Shown: positions 25,751 through 35,096 of the stretch, piece after piece
Layout of the letters: each line of letters starts with the position of its first letter
Numbering within the stretch: position 1 is the stretch's first letter
Translations under genes and position numbers: made by a program
Assembly: GCA_045807745.1 (NCBI GenBank)
Contig: JBJMGT010000036.1
Span: 1 to 64,000, forward strand
Length of the DNA: 64,000 bases
Source of the DNA: QHXQ01 sp045807745
GTDB taxonomy: Bacteria > Acidobacteriota > Blastocatellia > Pyrinomonadales > Pyrinomonadaceae
Direction: 5' to 3'
Notes under the pieces: generated by a model
Told to the model about the DNA's origin: nothing
What the model saw: the letters and a program-made list of their open reading frames with translations, nothing else
Databases searched by the model: none

Positions 25751-28700
25751 ATGACAACGAAAATCATTCTTGCTCATGCCGAGGATGAGGAGAGCCTAGC
25801 TGAGATATTAGAGGAAGCTTTAGGCAAAGCAGGCTATGAAGTAGTACATCGTGGTACGGTATTCGTAGGCGACTCATATAGTATAGAGTTCAGAAAATAT
25901 CTAGACCAACGCTTACCCATCATAGTCTGCGGTACGATCAATGCAATCGGGACGGGCTGGGTTAGGCATATTGTCAGTGCGGCTCAGACAAGTGGCATTA
26001 GAATTTTCCCTATTAAATTAGAACTCAGGGCCGACTTGAATAGCATAATTACCAACGATCTTAAGGTGATTGACTGTAGTGGTACTAATTTCGATAGAGG
26101 GATTCGGCAACTTATCAGATCAATTGAAGAATACTACCCACCCGACAGTCGGCACGTCATAACAGAGAAAGAAGAAGTTCTTAAACCATTCTCTTACCTC
26201 GACAGGCTAACTTCCGAAACCAAATATAGTAAAGACATTCTCGCTACATATCGTGCGCGTTTACGTGTTGAAATACGAGACCGGTATCCCGATTTACTTC
26301 CTGATCACCTATTTCTCGAAAAAATGAATCTACTCGTCGGTAATAAGTTAACTTTAACCGGTGTACTGCTATTTACCGAAAATCTAAATAGATATTCCCC
26401 ATCCGCTGTAGCAAAGTGTTCTGTCTATAGCGGAGTAGTTGTTTCTGCAAAGACGGCAAAAAATAAAGTGGATTTTGAAGGGCCTATCCAGCATCAGATT
26501 GAACAGTCATATAACTTTATCTTAACTAATATCGATAAAAAGGAGCAACGGAAATCTGATCAGATTGCGTTAGAGGTATTATACCAATATCCAGTAGAGT
26601 GCCTTCGTGAAACAGTGGCCAATGCTTTTTGTCACCGAGATTATGCAGACGGTAGCCAGACTATTCATATAAACGTTTTCAGCGATCGAATAGAGATTGG
26701 TAGTCCCGGCTCTTGGTATGGTCAAGAACTCACTGACGGTCAAGAGTATCTTTTAGATGAACTTAAACCCGCCTCCAAGTTACGTAATCCAACTTTGGCT
26801 AAAGCTATCTTTGCAATTAAATCATTTGAAGGTCGCGGTCAAGGCATTCCATTTTCTATTGAAGACTGCCTGCAAAATAATGCACCAATACCGATCGTTG
26901 TTGAGCGTGAGGGATACGTAACCGTTATTGTATTCCCCAGAGGGGATTGGACAGAGATAATCTCTACTTTAACAAAAGTATCTATTGGTCGCATCCCCGT
27001 TACGGGGCCTGACTTGTTCGGCAGGGAGCAGGAATTAAAAATACTGGATGAGGCTTGGTCTGATCCGGCCACTAACATTCTCAGCTTAGTAGCATGGGGC
27101 GGAGTGGGTAAATCAGCCTTGGTCAATCACTGGCTAGGTAGGATGGCCCGAGATAATTATCGCGGGGCAACACAGGTTTATGGATGGTCTTTTTACAGCC
27201 AAGGCACATCTGATCGTGCTGTTTCAGCCGACCAGTTCATCGAAGCAGCGCTGACTTGGTTTGGTGACCCCTATCCAAACCGAGGCTCTCCGTGGGAAAA
27301 AGGTGAGCGACTGGCGCATCTCGTTGGGGCACAGCGCGCCTTACTCGTGCTAGACGGTGTAGAGTCGCTCCAATACCCACCCGGACCTAATGAAGGTCGA
27401 TTCAAGGATCAGGCGCTTCAGGCACTCGTGCGCCAACTGGCCGCATACAATAAGGGACTGTGCATTATCTCCACGCGCATTACCGTGGCTGACCTAAGCA
27501 CCTTCGAGGGCGGTACAGTCAAACGTATTAATCTGGAAACGCTCTCGCCGGAAGCGGGTGTACAAGTGCTCGCGGCGCAGGGCGTCAAAGGTGCACAGGG
27601 CGAACTGGAACAAGCGTCGAGAGAGTTCGGCGGTCATCCTCTCGCGCTCAACCTGCTTGGCAATTATCTCAGTGACGTTTACGGCGGCGATATCAGCCGC
27701 CGCACAGAAGTGCGCGGACTTGAAGAGGACGAGCGGCATGGTCGCCACGCGCAGCGAGTCATGGCCTCTTATGAGCGATGGTTCGGTGATGGGCCGGAAC
27801 TAGCAGTTCTACGCATGCTTGGCCTCTTCAATCGCCCCGCCGACCACGCCGCCATAGACGCCTTACGCGCCGCACCCGCCATTCCTGATCTGACTGATAC
27901 CTTACAAGGGTTGAGCGAACAAAAGTGGCAACAAGTATTAGCTCGGCTGCGCCGCGCCAAACTTCTCGCTGCACCGGGCAATAATCAGCCAGCTACGCTG
28001 GACACTCACCCCTTAGTGCGCGAACACTTCGGCCAACAACTCAAGCACACTCATATTGCAGCTTGGCGCGAAGGCAACAACCGCCTCTACGAACACCTCA
28101 GGGACACGACTAAAGAGTTTCCCGACACCCTCGAAGAGATGGCCCCGCTTTACACAGCGATTGCTCACGGCTGCGCGGCCGGCAGACATCAGGAGGCGCT
28201 TGATGAGGTGTTCCAGCAACGGATTCGTAGGGGAAATGCTGCATTCAGTATTAGAAATCTTGGAGCGTATGGTGCTGACCTGACTGCTCTAAGCGGGTTT
28301 TTCGATCTTCCTTGGCAGCAGCCTGTGTCAGGACTTACAGAAACCAATAAGGGATATGTGCTATCCGAAGCTGGCTTTGTACTCCGAGCATTAGGTCAAC
28401 TAAAGGAATCATCTCAGCCGATGCAGGCTGGTTTGGAAGCTGATATTTTGCTAAATAATTGGAAGAATGCAGCTATTCTAGCTAGCAATCTTAGTGAAAC
28501 CTATCTCACTATAGGTGACTTATCCCAAGCTCTTGTTTATGCCCAGCGGAGTGTAGAATTTGCCGACCAAAGCCGCGACAGTTTTAAACAAATGAGCGAT
28601 AGAGCTACGTTGGCTAATACCTTCCATCAAGCAGGTCACCTATCAGAGGCTGAGTACGCTTTTCGTGAAATTGAGAAAATGCAAAAGGATAGGCAGCCTG

Positions 28701-29263
28701 AATTTCCAATCCTGTACTCGCTTCACGGCTTTCGGTATTGTGACTTATTGCTAGATCAGGGCAAATATCTTGAGGTGCAAGACCGCGCAGAACTAACTCT
28801 AACATGGGTAATGTCACGTGGCTGGCTTCTAGATATTGCTCTTGATTACCTTTCGATAGGGCGAGCTTACTTACTTAAAGCTCAACAAGAAGCCACCGGT
28901 TATTTGGCCGAAGCAACAGATTATCTAAAACGCGCAGTCGGCGGATTACGACAGGCAGGAAGGTTGGATTTTTTACCGAGCGGGCTGCTGGCGCGCGCGG
29001 AATTGTATCGGGTCAAAGACGAGTTTGAGCGAGCGCAGGGCGATCTAGATGAAGCATTGCGAATTGCCACGCGCGGGAGTATGGGGCTGCATGAAGCTGA
29101 TTGTCATTTGGAGTATGCGCGGCTTCATGTGGCAAGGAAAGAATGGGCGCAGGCGCGGGCGAGTTGGGCGCGGGCGCAGGAGATGATTGAGCGGATGGGG
29201 TATGGCCGGCGGGATAGGGATGTGCGGGAGATTGACGAGCAACTGACGGCGGCGGGCGTGTGA
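25751..29263 (+). CDS. TIR - HATPase_c_4 - STAND NTPase - TPR protein
   Basis: A 1170-residue protein with four parts. A TIR-like domain spans about 1-130; at the catalytic site it reads WVRHI (W70, I74), so the glutamate is missing. Residues ~150-420 resemble the C-terminal part of COG2865/AlbA_2 proteins, with an HATPase_c_4 N-box in RETVANAFCHRDY (N291). A STAND/NB-ARC NTPase follows with Walker A WGGVGKS (449-455) and Walker B LLVLDG (D535). Helical TPR repeats occupy ~860-1150. It follows the catalytic TIR gene by 11 bp. Composition is mosaic: AT-rich at 25.7-26.9 and 28.2-28.95 kb, GC-rich between and at the end. Likely the sensor/scaffold of a TIR immune pair; that role is inferred. 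Confidence 0.88.
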   Translation: MTTKIILAHAEDEESLAEILEEALGKAGYEVVHRGTVFVGDSYSIEFRKYLDQRLPIIVCGTINAIGTGWVRHIVSAAQTSGIRIFPIKLELRADLNSIITNDLKVIDCSGTNFDRGIRQLIRSIEEYYPPDSRHVITEKEEVLKPFSYLDRLTSETKYSKDILATYRARLRVEIRDRYPDLLPDHLFLEKMNLLVGNKLTLTGVLLFTENLNRYSPSAVAKCSVYSGVVVSAKTAKNKVDFEGPIQHQIEQSYNFILTNIDKKEQRKSDQIALEVLYQYPVECLRETVANAFCHRDYADGSQTIHINVFSDRIEIGSPGSWYGQELTDGQEYLLDELKPASKLRNPTLAKAIFAIKSFEGRGQGIPFSIEDCLQNNAPIPIVVEREGYVTVIVFPRGDWTEIISTLTKVSIGRIPVTGPDLFGREQELKILDEAWSDPATNILSLVAWGGVGKSALVNHWLGRMARDNYRGATQVYGWSFYSQGTSDRAVSADQFIEAALTWFGDPYPNRGSPWEKGERLAHLVGAQRALLVLDGVESLQYPPGPNEGRFKDQALQALVRQLAAYNKGLCIISTRITVADLSTFEGGTVKRINLETLSPEAGVQVLAAQGVKGAQGELEQASREFGGHPLALNLLGNYLSDVYGGDISRRTEVRGLEEDERHGRHAQRVMASYERWFGDGPELAVLRMLGLFNRPADHAAIDALRAAPAIPDLTDTLQGLSEQKWQQVLARLRRAKLLAAPGNNQPATLDTHPLVREHFGQQLKHTHIAAWREGNNRLYEHLRDTTKEFPDTLEEMAPLYTAIAHGCAAGRHQEALDEVFQQRIRRGNAAFSIRNLGAYGADLTALSGFFDLPWQQPVSGLTETNKGYVLSEAGFVLRALGQLKESSQPMQAGLEADILLNNWKNAAILASNLSETYLTIGDLSQALVYAQRSVEFADQSRDSFKQMSDRATLANTFHQAGHLSEAEYAFREIEKMQKDRQPEFPILYSLHGFRYCDLLLDQGKYLEVQDRAELTLTWVMSRGWLLDIALDYLSIGRAYLLKAQQEATGYLAEATDYLKRAVGGLRQAGRLDFLPSGLLARAELYRVKDEFERAQGDLDEALRIATRGSMGLHEADCHLEYARLHVARKEWAQARASWARAQEMIERMGYGRRDRDVREIDEQLTAAGV

Positions 29264-29575
29264 GAAAGCAGGCGTGCGGGTAAAGTAGGCAGGGCTGCTG
29301 ACAAAGAAAGTAGGGTTGCTGATAAAGGAAGTTGTCTTGCTTGGAAGGCAAGCAGCGCTGCGGGCAAAGGAAGCAGCACTAATTCCTTTGCCCGCAGGAC
29401 ATCTTCCTTTAGAAGCAGAGCTAACTACGAAGCAAGCAGGGTGGATTGCAAAGGAATCTGTCTTGCGGATAAAGGAAGCAGGACTAATTCCCTTCCACGT
29501 AGCCCTGCTTCCTTTGTAAGCAGCTTTGCTTCCCTTACACGCACGGCTGACGATGACGAAAGCGCGGTTGCTCAT
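29261..29575. repeat. 21-bp minisatellite, about 15 units
   Basis: Units of exactly 21 bp run in register from the stop codon of the TIR-STAND gene to about 29575 (starts at 29261, 29282, 29303 and so on). The type is AAAGGAAGCAGNNCTNNTTCC. Some units are in inverted form (CTTTGTAAGCAGC..), so the array can fold on itself. Open frames on both strands show a 7-residue period, but no protein is supported. Confidence 0.88.
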
Positions 29576-29665
29576 TGACGCGGCGGGCACGATATTTCTT
29601 GAGTTTTTGCGGCCATAACTCAAGCTTTCCGAACAGAGCAGTCATTTTGCCGCGCAAAGAAAGGG
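29576..29665. other. Short spacer after the minisatellite
   Basis: About 90 bp with nothing recognisable before the convergent DUF1028 gene. Confidence 0.5.
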
Positions 29666-30700
29666 CTATTTGCCACCGGCTGACAGGATGCGCTCGATCA
29701 GTTTCGGGTCGTCGGGGATGAGGCCGACTTTGGCGAGGCGAGGCGTGAGCGTCAGCCAGTTTTTATCCTGCGCGAAGACGCGGCGGAAGAGCGGCAGGGA
29801 GTCTGCGATGCGCCCCATGTTGACGAGCGCGACGGCGTGCCAGTAGACCATCTCGGTGTTGTCAGGGACGAGCCGTTCGGCCGCGCCGTATTCGCGCAGT
29901 GCGCCTTCGTTGTCTTTGTGCTCAGTGGCGAGGTCGCCCGCGTTCATGTGGTTGTAGGCGCGTTGCAGTGTGACGAGGCGGCGCAGTTCGACGAGCGGCG
30001 CGGGGCTGTCGTCAACGCGCAGGTCGAAGATGCGATCAAGCCACGCCTTGCCCGTCGGTTTGCCGGTCACAACGATGATGGCGGCGGACTGGCGACCGCG
30101 TATGTCACCGCCCGCCGCTTGCGCCGCGTCAAGGGCGGCGAGCATGCGCTCGGCCAGATCGCCCTTGGTCGTCTCGAACGCGTGCGCCATCGCGGGCCAA
30201 ACTTTGTCGTTGGCCATCAGGTTCGCCTGCGCCGAGAAATTGTCGCCGACCCTGTGCCCCGCCGCGTCGATGCACTTCGCGCCGGTGTGCGCGGCGACGT
30301 GACCGGCGGCGTCGATCATTGCCACCTGTCGCACGTCGCGCCCATCGTCGCCCGCGATGAGCGACTTCAAAGCGTCGGGCGCGCTCTTGCCTGTGCGCAT
30401 CAACTCAAGTCCGAGCCGCCCATAACTCGGATCGACGAACGACTGCGTGGCGATTGCGCCGACGCCTGCTTCCGCCCAAGGCACGGTCGAGCCGACCGAG
30501 AACCAATGCGACTGTACAGCCACGCCCAACTCGCCCGTCCGCGCGTCGCGCGCCACGATAGAGAAGGTATGCACGGGCCGGAGCGGACGCGACACGTCTG
30601 CGCCTTGCGCACCGGCCTTGAATGTGGGATAAAGCGGCCACGCTAACGCTGAGCCGATCAAGACCAGCACCAATGTCAATCTAATCATCCTGCTCATCAT
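29666..30700 (-). CDS. Secreted DUF1028 (Ntn-hydrolase-like) protein
   Basis: A 344-residue protein. A signal peptide (LVLVLIGSALAWPLY) is followed by HTFSIVARDARTGELGVAVQ, GVGAIATQSFVDPSYG and NLMANDKVWPAMAHAF, which define DUF1028, a family with an N-terminal-nucleophile hydrolase fold. The C-terminal 90 residues form TPR-like helices. The start may be any of the clustered Met codons at 30700, 30697 or 30688. Function unknown; probably periplasmic. Confidence 0.88.
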   Translation of the reverse strand: MMSRMIRLTLVLVLIGSALAWPLYPTFKAGAQGADVSRPLRPVHTFSIVARDARTGELGVAVQSHWFSVGSTVPWAEAGVGAIATQSFVDPSYGRLGLELMRTGKSAPDALKSLIAGDDGRDVRQVAMIDAAGHVAAHTGAKCIDAAGHRVGDNFSAQANLMANDKVWPAMAHAFETTKGDLAERMLAALDAAQAAGGDIRGRQSAAIIVVTGKPTGKAWLDRIFDLRVDDSPAPLVELRRLVTLQRAYNHMNAGDLATEHKDNEGALREYGAAERLVPDNTEMVYWHAVALVNMGRIADSLPLFRRVFAQDKNWLTLTPRLAKVGLIPDDPKLIERILSAGGK

Positions 30701-30858
30701 TCCCTGCCACCTCCACGACGCGCAACCGCTGCGCGGTGCGTTTGAACTGCGCCCACCTGATGATTTGCAAACGGCGAGAGTATAACGCGTGCCGCACCCG
30801 CATGCTGAGCATAAAATTTACGCGTCTGTCGTCAACGTCCAAGCAAGAGGAAGCGCAC
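30701..30858. other. Divergent intergenic region
   Basis: 158 bp between the DUF1028 gene (minus) and the phosphotransferase gene (plus). It should hold promoters for both; no clear motif was identified. Confidence 0.4.
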
Positions 30859-31860
30859 ATGAGACTCTTTCCCGCACAGACCACGACGCTGTCGAGCACA
30901 GCATTCGCGCAACAGTTGCTCCCCAGGTATGGCTTCGGGCCGAGCGCTAGTTGCCTGTTCCTGCACAAAGGGTTGAACGACACTTACATCGTCCGTGCGC
31001 GCAGCCGCCGTTATTACCTGCGCGTCTATCGCGCCGGCTGGCGCACGCGCGCAGAGATTAATGAAGAGATCGCGTTCCTCAATTACCTGCACCGGCGCGG
31101 CGTGCACGTCTCGCGCCCCATCAAGCGGCGCGACGGCGCATACATCGAGCGCGTGCAGACGTTGGAAGGGACGCGCTACGCCGTGCTCTTCACCGGCGCG
31201 CCGGGCGCGAAGCACGTGCAGTTGACGGCGCGCCAAAGCGCTCTGTTCGGTCAGGCGGCCGGATTGATGCACGAGCAAGCGGATCGGCAGCGCAGGACTT
31301 ATGCGCGTTACGAGATCGATCTGCCGCACCTGTACGACGAACCGCTCGCCGCCCTGCGCCCTTTCTTTCAACACCGCCCGCAAGACCTCGCGTACATCGA
31401 ACGGGTCGGCGCAGCCTGCACCGCGGCGCTCGCCGAGCTGCCGCGCGTCGCGCCCGCCTACGGTCTCTGTCACGGCGACCTGCACGCGGGCAACGTACAT
31501 TTCAATGATCAGACCGGCATCACGCTCTTCGACTTCGATCTCTTCGGCTACGGCTGGCGCGCTTACGACCTCGCGGTCTTTCTGTGGAGCAGGCATCTCG
31601 CGCACACGCAAGCAGCGGAGCGACCTATGCGCGAGCGCGCGTGGCATGCTTTCCTGCGCGCTTACACGCGCCTGCGGCCGCTCAGCCAAGTTGAGCTTGA
31701 CGCGATCCCACGCTTCGGTGCGCTCCGCCACATCTGGCTGCTCGGACTCGAAGCCGACATGACTAAAATCTGGGGCAGCCTCTGGCTCGACGATAAATAC
31801 ATTGATCGCGCGGTGCGCTTTCTCAAGCGTTGGGTGCGCGAGTATAGATTGTCGGTCTGA
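30859..31860 (+). CDS. Aminoglycoside-phosphotransferase-like kinase (APH family)
   Basis: A 333-residue kinase-like protein. The N-lobe has FLHKGLNDTYIVRAR and YYLRVYR (the ATP-contacting lysine position appears as Arg). The catalytic loop is GLCHGDLHAGNVHFN and the Mg-binding segment is FDFDLFGYGWRAYDLA. It resembles SrkA/YihE or homoserine-kinase-II-like proteins; the natural substrate cannot be told. The ATG at 30859 has GAGGAAG upstream. It faces the asnB2 gene convergently across a perfect hairpin. Confidence 0.88.
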   Translation: MRLFPAQTTTLSSTAFAQQLLPRYGFGPSASCLFLHKGLNDTYIVRARSRRYYLRVYRAGWRTRAEINEEIAFLNYLHRRGVHVSRPIKRRDGAYIERVQTLEGTRYAVLFTGAPGAKHVQLTARQSALFGQAAGLMHEQADRQRRTYARYEIDLPHLYDEPLAALRPFFQHRPQDLAYIERVGAACTAALAELPRVAPAYGLCHGDLHAGNVHFNDQTGITLFDFDLFGYGWRAYDLAVFLWSRHLAHTQAAERPMRERAWHAFLRAYTRLRPLSQVELDAIPRFGALRHIWLLGLEADMTKIWGSLWLDDKYIDRAVRFLKRWVREYRLSV

Positions 31861-31922
31861 GCGGCGCGCACGGACTTCGGCGCGCTACCTCATAACAATC
31901 TGCGGATGAGTGCGGCCTTCTT

Positions 31923-31958
31923 GCTGGGAGCGCAGGCATCCCTGCCTGCGCTCCCAGC
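31923..31958. terminator. GGGAGCGC-family hairpin (copy 3), bidirectional terminator candidate
   Basis: A perfect 16-bp stem, GCTGGGAGCGCAGGCA paired with TGCCTGCGCTCCCAGC, around a TCCC loop, between two convergent genes. It is the minimal form of the element at 3601 and 13196. It lacks a strong T tract, so a terminator role rests on position. Confidence 0.65.
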
Positions 31959-31965
31959 ATAAGCT

Positions 31966-33912
31966 TTAATCCATAAACGTGCGCTGCCAGAGTTCGAGCG
32001 TGAGCAGTTGGAAGACTTGCAAGTTATAGTCTTCACGCCCTGACAGATTCGCCGCGATGATACGCCGGACTTCCGCGGGGCGGAACAGACCGCGCGCGCG
32101 TACCTGCTCTTCGGACAGCAACTCAGCCACCATCGGGCGTAACGCCCCGCGTAGCCAAGAGCGCACCGGCGCGCCAAACCCCGCCTTCTTGCGCCACACC
32201 ACATCGCGCGGCAATAACTTTTCCGCCGCGCGCTTCAAGATGTACTTGCGTTTCAATCCGCGCAGCTTCAACTCAGGCGGCATGCGTGCGGCCAACTCAA
32301 CCAACTCATGATTAAGAAACGGCACGCGTACTTCGAGCGTCGCGGCCATTGAAGTCTTGTCTGTGTAGGCGAGATTGAGACAGGGCAGAAAGGTTTTCAG
32401 ATCGACGTAGAGCAGACGGTTGAGCGGCGCTGCATCGGCGCAACGCGCGAAGTGGCGGCGATGCTCGGCGTAGGCGTCGAACCCTTCGGTCGCGGCGCGC
32501 AGGTCGTCCGTATAGAGGCGCTCTTTCATCTCGTCCGTGAAGTATGTGCCAAAGCCCAGATAGCGCTCTTCAAACGAGAGCGCGGCGCTCCGGGCAAACT
32601 TCTTGGCGTTGCGGAGCGGCGCAGTGAAGCGACCGGGCAGCCCGCCGGGCAGCGCCGCGGACAGCGCGCGCATGACGGGCCGACGCAAAAGCTGCGGCAA
32701 GGGGTCGAGCGCGGACGCGAGCCGCATCGCCAACTGGCGCGGATAGCCGGCGAAGACTTCATCGCCGCCGACGCCGGAGAGCAGCACGGTCAAAGTCTCG
32801 CGCGCCGCGCGCGACACAAGATAGCTTGTGATGACGGCCGGATCGGCCACCGGCTCATCCATGTGATAGACGAGGCGCGGCAGCAGTTTGACAACATCAG
32901 GCTTGAGCGTAAGCTCGTGATAGTCGGTCTCAAACAACCGGCCGACCTGTCGCGCCCAGCGCGCGTCGTCGGGAATGATGTCGTAGCGTAAATCTTCGGG
33001 CGCGATGCCGACCGTGTAGGTCGAGACGCGGCGACCTGCACTATGCCGGTTCATCAACGCGACGATGGTCGAAGAGTCCACGCCGCCCGATAGGAACGAG
33101 CCGAGCGGCACGTCCGCGACCATCTCCATGTCAACCACGCGGTCGAGCGTCTCCAGCACGCGCTCGCGCCAATATGCTTCGTCGCGCCCCGCTTCGATCT
33201 GATCAAACGAAACATCCCACCACTCGCGCACCTCCGTCCGCCTATCGCGCCAGACGAGCACATGCGCGGGCGGAAGTTTTTGGATGCCGCGAAAGACCGT
33301 GTGCGGATCGGGCGTCCACAAGAAAGTAAGATACTGATTGAGCGCCTCAACGTTGAGTTCGCGCGCGACTAAACCAGACGCGAGGATCGCTTTGATCTCT
33401 GAGGCAAAGACGAGCGCGGGCGCGCGACCATTACCATTCGCATCATTCGGCAGCGCGTAGTAGAGCGGCTTGACGCCGAGCCGGTCGCGCGCGAGCACGA
33501 GCGTGCGCGTGTGCGCGTCCCACAAGGCGAACGCGAAGATACCGTTCAGGCGCGTGAGACAGTCAACGCCCCACTCGGCGAAGGCGGCGAGCAGCACTTC
33601 CGTGTCCGTGTCGGTGCGAAAGCTGTGTCCGTGCGCTTCGAGTTCGCGGCGCAACTCGCGGTAGTTATAAATCTCGCCATTGAAACTGATCTGCACGCGC
33701 CCATCGGCGTAACTCATCGGCTGCCGCCCGGCCGCCGACGTGTCGATGATCGCCAGTCGCCGATGACCGAGACACACGCGCCGCCCCGCGTCGTCTACCG
33801 GCGCACTCGTCCACACACCTTCGCCGTCGTGCCCGCGATGCGCAATGCTCCGCAGCATCGCACCGATGCGCGCGTCTGGGTCGTGGCTGATTAGTCCAGC
33901 GATGCCGCACAT
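31966..33912 (-). CDS. asnB: Asparagine synthase (glutamine-hydrolysing), second copy
   Basis: A 648-residue class II amidotransferase starting MCGIAGLISHD with Cys2 as nucleophile, then HRGHDGEG and NGEIYNYRELRRELEA. The synthetase half has SFLSGGVDSSTIVALM and LSGVGGDEVFAGYPRQ. It differs clearly from the copy at 14557-16524, so the two are not a recent duplication. The neighbours are glycosyltransferases, so it probably amidates a cell-surface sugar or peptide. It is 14 bp downstream of the glycosyltransferase gene on the same strand. Confidence 0.94.
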   Translation of the reverse strand: MCGIAGLISHDPDARIGAMLRSIAHRGHDGEGVWTSAPVDDAGRRVCLGHRRLAIIDTSAAGRQPMSYADGRVQISFNGEIYNYRELRRELEAHGHSFRTDTDTEVLLAAFAEWGVDCLTRLNGIFAFALWDAHTRTLVLARDRLGVKPLYYALPNDANGNGRAPALVFASEIKAILASGLVARELNVEALNQYLTFLWTPDPHTVFRGIQKLPPAHVLVWRDRRTEVREWWDVSFDQIEAGRDEAYWRERVLETLDRVVDMEMVADVPLGSFLSGGVDSSTIVALMNRHSAGRRVSTYTVGIAPEDLRYDIIPDDARWARQVGRLFETDYHELTLKPDVVKLLPRLVYHMDEPVADPAVITSYLVSRAARETLTVLLSGVGGDEVFAGYPRQLAMRLASALDPLPQLLRRPVMRALSAALPGGLPGRFTAPLRNAKKFARSAALSFEERYLGFGTYFTDEMKERLYTDDLRAATEGFDAYAEHRRHFARCADAAPLNRLLYVDLKTFLPCLNLAYTDKTSMAATLEVRVPFLNHELVELAARMPPELKLRGLKRKYILKRAAEKLLPRDVVWRKKAGFGAPVRSWLRGALRPMVAELLSEEQVRARGLFRPAEVRRIIAANLSGREDYNLQVFQLLTLELWQRTFMD

Positions 33913-33926
33913 AAAATGGGCGTGGC

Positions 33927-35081
33927 TCAGTTAGCTTCTTTGCGCTCTTTGAGCAACTGATTGTAAACGGCGACGTATTCAGGCGCTACCGTCTGTGCGT
34001 TGAACTGTTGTGCGAGCGCGCGGTTATTGTCGGCCATCGCGGCCCGCAATTCTGGTTCACGCAGCAGGCGCGCAATCTGTTCAGCCAGCGCTTCGGGGTT
34101 GCGCGGCTCGACCCAGAGGCAGTTGTCCGGCTCGCGCAGATAGTCGCGGGCGGCGCGGATGCGCGTCGTGATGATGGGCAAGCCGGCGGCCAGCGCTTTG
34201 AAGATGACCATCGGGAAGCCTTCGTAGTGATAGGTCGGGAAGACGAGCAGCGTGCTGCCGGCGTAGAACGCGCGCGTCTCAGCTTCGGGGACGTAGCCGA
34301 AGAACTGCGCGTGCGGGCGCAGACGAAGGGCCGCTACTTCCGCTTCGGCCGCCACGCGCGCCGGCCCATCGCCCACACAGAGCAGCCGAAAACTTAAACC
34401 CCGCTCGCGCAAAATGGCGCACGCGCGCACGACATCGACGAGACCTTTCGCCGGGATGAAACGCGCGATGAAGAGCAGGAGCGGCACGTCATCCGCTACT
34501 TGCAACTGCGCGCGCAGTCGGGCCGCGCCGTCAGACGGGTATGGCTCGGTTGTGACGACGTTCTTGACGACGAAGAGGCGGCGCTCGCTGACACCGGCGC
34601 GCATGAAATTCTCTTTCTCTTCCGTTGACAGCAGGCCGATGCCGTCGGCGCGCGCGAGCAGCGTGCGTGTGAAGCGACGCAAGACCGGATCATTCGTGCG
34701 CAAGAGGTCTGCGTCCGAGCCGTGAAACTTGACAAAGGTTTTGATGCGACTGCGGCGGATGAGACCGAGCGTGATCGCATCGCGCAGCACTGCGCGCGCG
34801 TCGAACGAAGAGTTCAGGTGCAGCACGTCGAACTGTGTGCTGCGCAGACGCTGCCTGAGCCGGCGCGCGGTGCGCAGCACGCGGCCCACGCGTTGGCGCA
34901 AGGTCGTGCCCGATAGTCGCTCGCCGTACACATAGGTCTCTTCGGCGATCTCTAGGCCGAGCCGGCGCAACTCCGCCACAAACGGCGGCTCGCACGCAGC
35001 GGGGCCGCCCAGCGACGCGCCCTCCGGCATGCCCATCAACACACGCAACGCCCGTTCAGCCTCTCTGCCCACTGGCCACAT
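33927..35081 (-). CDS. Glycosyltransferase family 4
   Basis: A 384-residue GT4. GMPEGASLGGPAACEPPFV is the acceptor-side glycine loop and FIARFIPAKGLVDVVRA begins the donor domain. The E-x7-E motif lies in HYEGFPMVIFKALAAGLP. The ATG at 35081 is plausible, though it lacks a clear ribosome binding site; the conserved region begins about 14 residues later. It follows the glycosyltransferase ending at 35097 by 15 bp, so they form an operon. Confidence 0.9.
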   Translation of the reverse strand: MWPVGREAERALRVLMGMPEGASLGGPAACEPPFVAELRRLGLEIAEETYVYGERLSGTTLRQRVGRVLRTARRLRQRLRSTQFDVLHLNSSFDARAVLRDAITLGLIRRSRIKTFVKFHGSDADLLRTNDPVLRRFTRTLLARADGIGLLSTEEKENFMRAGVSERRLFVVKNVVTTEPYPSDGAARLRAQLQVADDVPLLLFIARFIPAKGLVDVVRACAILRERGLSFRLLCVGDGPARVAAEAEVAALRLRPHAQFFGYVPEAETRAFYAGSTLLVFPTYHYEGFPMVIFKALAAGLPIITTRIRAARDYLREPDNCLWVEPRNPEALAEQIARLLREPELRAAMADNNRALAQQFNAQTVAPEYVAVYNQLLKERKEAN

Positions 35082-35096
35082 AAAAATGACCCGGCA

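Noticed and set aside
29261..29575. Small protein coded by the 21-bp array
   Set aside because: Open frames on both strands arise from the repeat period and show no start signals or independent features.
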